From Vulpes vulpes (Eukaryota; Chordata; Mammalia; Carnivora; Canidae), in the NCBI RefSeq assembly GCF_048418805.1, contig NC_132788.1, positions 12,493,001 to 12,557,000 on the forward strand: 64,000 nucleotides of DNA. The letters are read 5' to 3'. The first letter of the stretch is position 1; every line of letters begins with the position of its first letter. The notes below the pieces were generated by a model. That model was given only the letters and a program-made list of their open reading frames with translations. It had not been told where the DNA came from and ran no database searches. This document shows, piece by piece, positions 61,200 through 64,000 of this stretch. The position numbers and the translations under genes were made by a program.

Positions 61200-61640
61200 T
61201 TTGGCCGCAGATCAAGCCTCACATCTCCTGGTCGTGGAATTCCTTTCCGCAGGCCCCACTGCAGGCTCAGGCCTCCGCGTAACCCGAGCCGCCCCCACCT
61301 CCCAGCAGACAGCACATTAAAGGGAGGTCTGCGGGCCAGCTGCAGAGACAGGTGTTGCGCTCCCTCACTTTACACCCGCCCCCATTTATTTGTCCTAAGA
61401 ATTCCTCTCCGGGGGCTGTGGAGCCCCGCCGATGGGGTCGGGCTGACTTTCTGGTTGCGGGGTGCGGGATGCCCGCGCTGCACCTGCTCGGTGGCTTAGC
61501 TCGCTGAGCCGGGCTTGCAGAGGCAGCGCGATCCGTCCCCCCGGTAAGGAGCCAGGGGGCCGCGGGGCGCTCCCGGTCCACCCCACGACGTGTTTACCGA
61601 CTCGGATTCCAGCCCTGCTCTTTGCCGAGGGCTGACTCAT
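61200..61640 (+). promoter_or_regulatory. CpG island, likely promoter
   Basis: By hand count about 34 CpGs fall in these 440 bases, against near absence elsewhere in the window. Features inside: an Sp1-like CCCGCCCCC at about 61,376-61,384, an AP-1 core TGACTCA at 61,633-61,639, and an ATTAAAG A/T-rich element at 61,316-61,322 with no strong TATA box. A splice donor at 61,544 suggests + strand output; bidirectional activity is possible. Mammalian CpG islands mark most housekeeping and many developmental promoters. I cannot name the gene. Confidence 0.75.
61380..61543 (+). other. Candidate first exon (5' UTR or lncRNA)
   Basis: GC-rich sequence ending CCCCCCG|GTAAGGAG, a strong donor. The start is a guess within the CpG island. 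The open frames crossing it reflect high GC and do not show coding. Downstream acceptors: TCTCCTTTGCAG (62,153), TTCTTCTTGCAG (62,512) and TTTTCCTTGTAG (62,793). Confidence 0.35.
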
Positions 61641-62153
61641 GCTGCTTTCTGAGAAACTGGAGAAGTGGAGAAAATGCGGTGATTATTGTCCTTTTCTCGC
61701 CCGTGTTGCAGGGCCGTGAAAACCAGGCCCGGTGGAGTCCTATCAAATTTAAGGCCTGTAAGGGCAAATCCAGATCAATTTTTAGGGCGGGATTATCTAA
61801 ATGAGAAGGGTCGGATATCGCAGGCCTTGCTGCAGGCTCTGCTGTTGCTTCGACCGTACCTTTGGAGGGGGTCGGGATTTTCCCCCCGAGAGTGAGCTTA
61901 TAGGCTGAGGGAGGTGCCAACCTGTGGCCTGTCTGGCCTGGATCACCATGATCCACCATGAGGTCTCCTGTCGTGGCAACTGAGGAAGCTGGAGGTGTTT
62001 ATTTCTCCTCCTAATCTGAAGTTTAGCTGTGAAAATCCCTCTTTGAGGGGCATCAGTTGTTTTTTTTTTTCCACAAGCCACACCCATGTTCAAACCCTCC
62101 TGGGTCTGCTCACCTGGGCTTGGGTAATCTGGTTCTTTCTTCTCTCCTTTGCA

Positions 62154-62258
62154 GGATTTGAGGTGATGAGGAATGTTTTCCATAATTAGACCAAAGGCTG
62201 TTGAACACAAATCAGTATTGGCCATCGTTAACGGAAGACAGCTACGTTTGTCACTTAG
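62154..62258 (+). other. Candidate second exon
   Basis: It follows a good pyrimidine tract and CAG, and ends CACTTAG|GTAACG. 105 bases; no long open frame. It could join to the CpG-island donor at 61,544. Alternatives at 62,513 and 62,794 exist, so the exon choice is not settled. Confidence 0.25.
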
Positions 62259-62699
62259 GTAACGTGTAATAAGTAGATCCTACCCATGGGTGAAACCATA
62301 AGATAATGAGAGGACTGTGACTTAAGATACTTTCTTCCTGGCACTCAGAATTGTCTCTTTCAAGATGTTTGGATGGGACACGGGCCACATGGGAGAGAGT
62401 ATCCTGTTACTGTCTTCCCAGACTCCTGGAAGCTGGTCTTTAAAGAAAATGGTGCGTTCTTCATTTAAACCCTGGCAGCATGCTTGGACCCTGCCTTGCT
62501 TTCTTCTTGCAGGAAATCAGATAACCCAGGATGGTAGCAAGACTTCGGAAGTGGCCTTCCACCACCCTGTCACTTGTGGCCTTTTGAAAACACTGTGTTT
62601 CTCCCATGCTTGGAAAACCCATGCGGCCGCAGAAGGCCCAGCATTCCAACCATACACACTGCCAGACACACTCAGTGCACATGGAGTTCTTGTAGGCCT

Positions 62700-63115
62700 T
62701 GATGGCTACACTGTGACATTTCTTCTGTCCCTGCTGCTTCCTGCTGCCCTCCTTTCTCCCTTTTCACTGTGTTAATTCCTCTTTTCCTTGTAGCCCTACA
62801 TCAAACCCCCCAACCTTTCCTAAGCAGTGCTAGACACTTCCTTCTCACTTGGTCTCTTTCCCACACATCATTTTGTCATCATGTGCCATGTGATTTTTTT
62901 GCTCTGATCTTTGTTTGCTTTGGATCATTTGTTTTATGCGTCTCACTAGATCATGCATTCTTTGAGGATCAGGATGGTGTCCTATTTATTCACCTTTGTG
63001 AAGGTAAGTCATTCTTCACACCCCCCACCCCCGCCTATCTTCCATGCTGCCACCTGGCAGTCCCAGATGCACGTAGGCGCTCAGTTAGTCTTGGTTACGT
63101 TGACGAGTGAAGACA
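62700..63115 (+). mobile_element. L2 LINE 3' fragment
   Basis: CATGCATTCTTTGAGGATCA with GGATGGTGTCCTATTTATTC (L2 signature near 62,952-62,991), then the CGCTCAGTTAGTCTTGGTTA tail. It contains the acceptor-like TTTTCCTTGTAG and a donor-like GAAG|GTAAGT at 63,004. Confidence 0.7.
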
Positions 63116-63689
63116 TGAGTGGATAAAGCCATACTTATGATTGATCTTAAAAGTTTTGGGAGGACCAAGGCAGTCTCTAAATCTGTGAAGGGGACAGTGA
63201 ATGCGGGGCATGGAGAAGAGGAGGCTCCTAACTCCAGCTGCCCGTCTTCTGGGATTTTGCACTAACTGACTAAAATGGACTAGTGTCACCCTTTACCCAT
63301 CGTCTTCCTTTCCATCTATTTACTGCTACTGTGTTCAGGAAAGGCTCCCGATAAGTGCGACAATGTAGGATGTTCATAGCATGTCATCTTACCTCCCCTA
63401 AAAATTGCTGACTATGGTCCATTTTATCCAGTAGTTCACATTTACAAGTAAAAGATTTACCTTTGCTTCTAAATAAAATGTGGATTAATATATTGGTGCA
63501 CCAGAGACACATATCAAGGAGCATGGTGCTTTTCTTCTTGGGCAGAAAGTAGTTATTTTTGATCCCATGGTTTTCTTGTGCTGGTCTGTTTTATCTTTCT
63601 TCTTCCTCTGCTCATCTCACAGAGCTATAGGCAAACTATTCCAGCAACTTTCAGGAATATTCAGAACAGTCATATAGAAAGGGGTGCTG
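63116..63689. other. Intergenic or intronic sequence
   Basis: Nothing recognised. If the CpG island drives a + strand gene this is intron or distal exon. Confidence 0.4.
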
Positions 63690-63840
63690 TGAAATCCTAG
63701 TTTTACAGGGGAAGAAAGAGAAGCTCAGAGGTCAGTAACTTACCCGAAGGGCACAAAGCAGGCCAAGTGACAAAGCTGGATTTCAAGTCCATTCAGCCTG
63801 GGTCCAGAGTCCCTGTTGTCAACTGCCGTGATAAGCTATC
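63690..63840 (-). mobile_element. MIR SINE, - strand
   Basis: AGTTTTACAGGGGAAGAAAG, AACTTACCCGAAGGGCACAA, AGTGACAAAGCTGGATTTCA: antisense MIR core. Confidence 0.78.
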
Positions 63841-64000
63841 TCTTATTCAGAAGTGGACTCCACACTCTATGGAGGACAAATTATTTATAAGGAGGGAAAC
63901 CGAGCAGATAATTTACTGGATCCCTTGGTAATGCTCCATAAAAGGATAAAAAGGAGAGAAAATTAATAATTTCACTTGTAGTTCCAGACCCTGGTAAACT

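Noticed and set aside
61063..61640. Several long frames on both strands over the CpG island
   Set aside because: High GC lowers stop frequency. Frames overlap in all phases, with no domain and no preferred frame.
62623..62630. GCGGCCGC rare-cutter site as a sign of a second CpG island
   Set aside because: The neighbouring sequence has few CpGs, so there is no island.

Overview
This 64 kb window is vertebrate nuclear DNA, almost certainly from a canid (dog, wolf or fox). The evidence is its repeats. At least 23 tRNA-derived carnivore SINEs (SINEC / CAN-SINE) are present, many with A-rich tails and clear target-site duplications (TSDs). There is also a nearly full-length L1 of the carnivore/canid type. 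I found no bacterial or phage features, no CRISPR array, no tRNA or rRNA gene, and no confident protein-coding exon of a host gene. Repeat family names come from recognising consensus sequences by eye. Class and strand are firmer than subfamily, and edges without a stated TSD are good only to tens of bases.

Layout. From 1 to 4.8 kb the DNA is AT-rich and intergenic, with two SINEs and a MIR. An old, decayed L1M/HAL1-like LINE fills about 4.8-9.9 kb (+) and is interrupted by a SINE, an (AT)n run and an MLT1-type LTR. L2 and MIR relics follow to 13 kb. At 13,181-15,021 lies a 5'-inverted (twin-primed) L1. Next comes about 3.4 kb of degenerate ERVL-class pol (- strand, 15.0-18.5 kb) carrying a MER58-like DNA-transposon fragment and two SINEs. 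After that come an L1M fragment (-), an MLT2-type ERVL solo LTR (+) and an L2 fragment. The 22-25 kb stretch holds a nested SINE pair and a perfect 14-bp hairpin abutting an octamer motif.

From 25,353 to 30,668 (-) lies a 5.3-kb L1 with recognisable but frame-broken ORF1 and ORF2. Its ORF2 contains a 66-nt 3'-truncated U4 snRNA retropseudogene with its own TSD. From 30.7 to 50 kb there are MIR, L2, L1M and SINE relics, including a MIR split by two SINEs and a stack of three SINEs at 46.8-47.4 kb. Between them lie unique AT-rich DNA and two exon-like open stretches that I cannot identify. From 53 to 58 kb there is a dense cluster of L2/CR1-clade LINE segments, first on + and then on -.

The only strong gene-regulatory signal is at the right end. 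A CpG-rich island (about 61.2-61.64 kb) carries Sp1-like and AP-1-like motifs and a good splice donor at 61,544. Plausible acceptors lie downstream at 62.15, 62.51 and 62.79 kb. This looks like the promoter and 5' exon(s) of a + strand gene or lncRNA whose body lies mostly beyond the window. I cannot name it.
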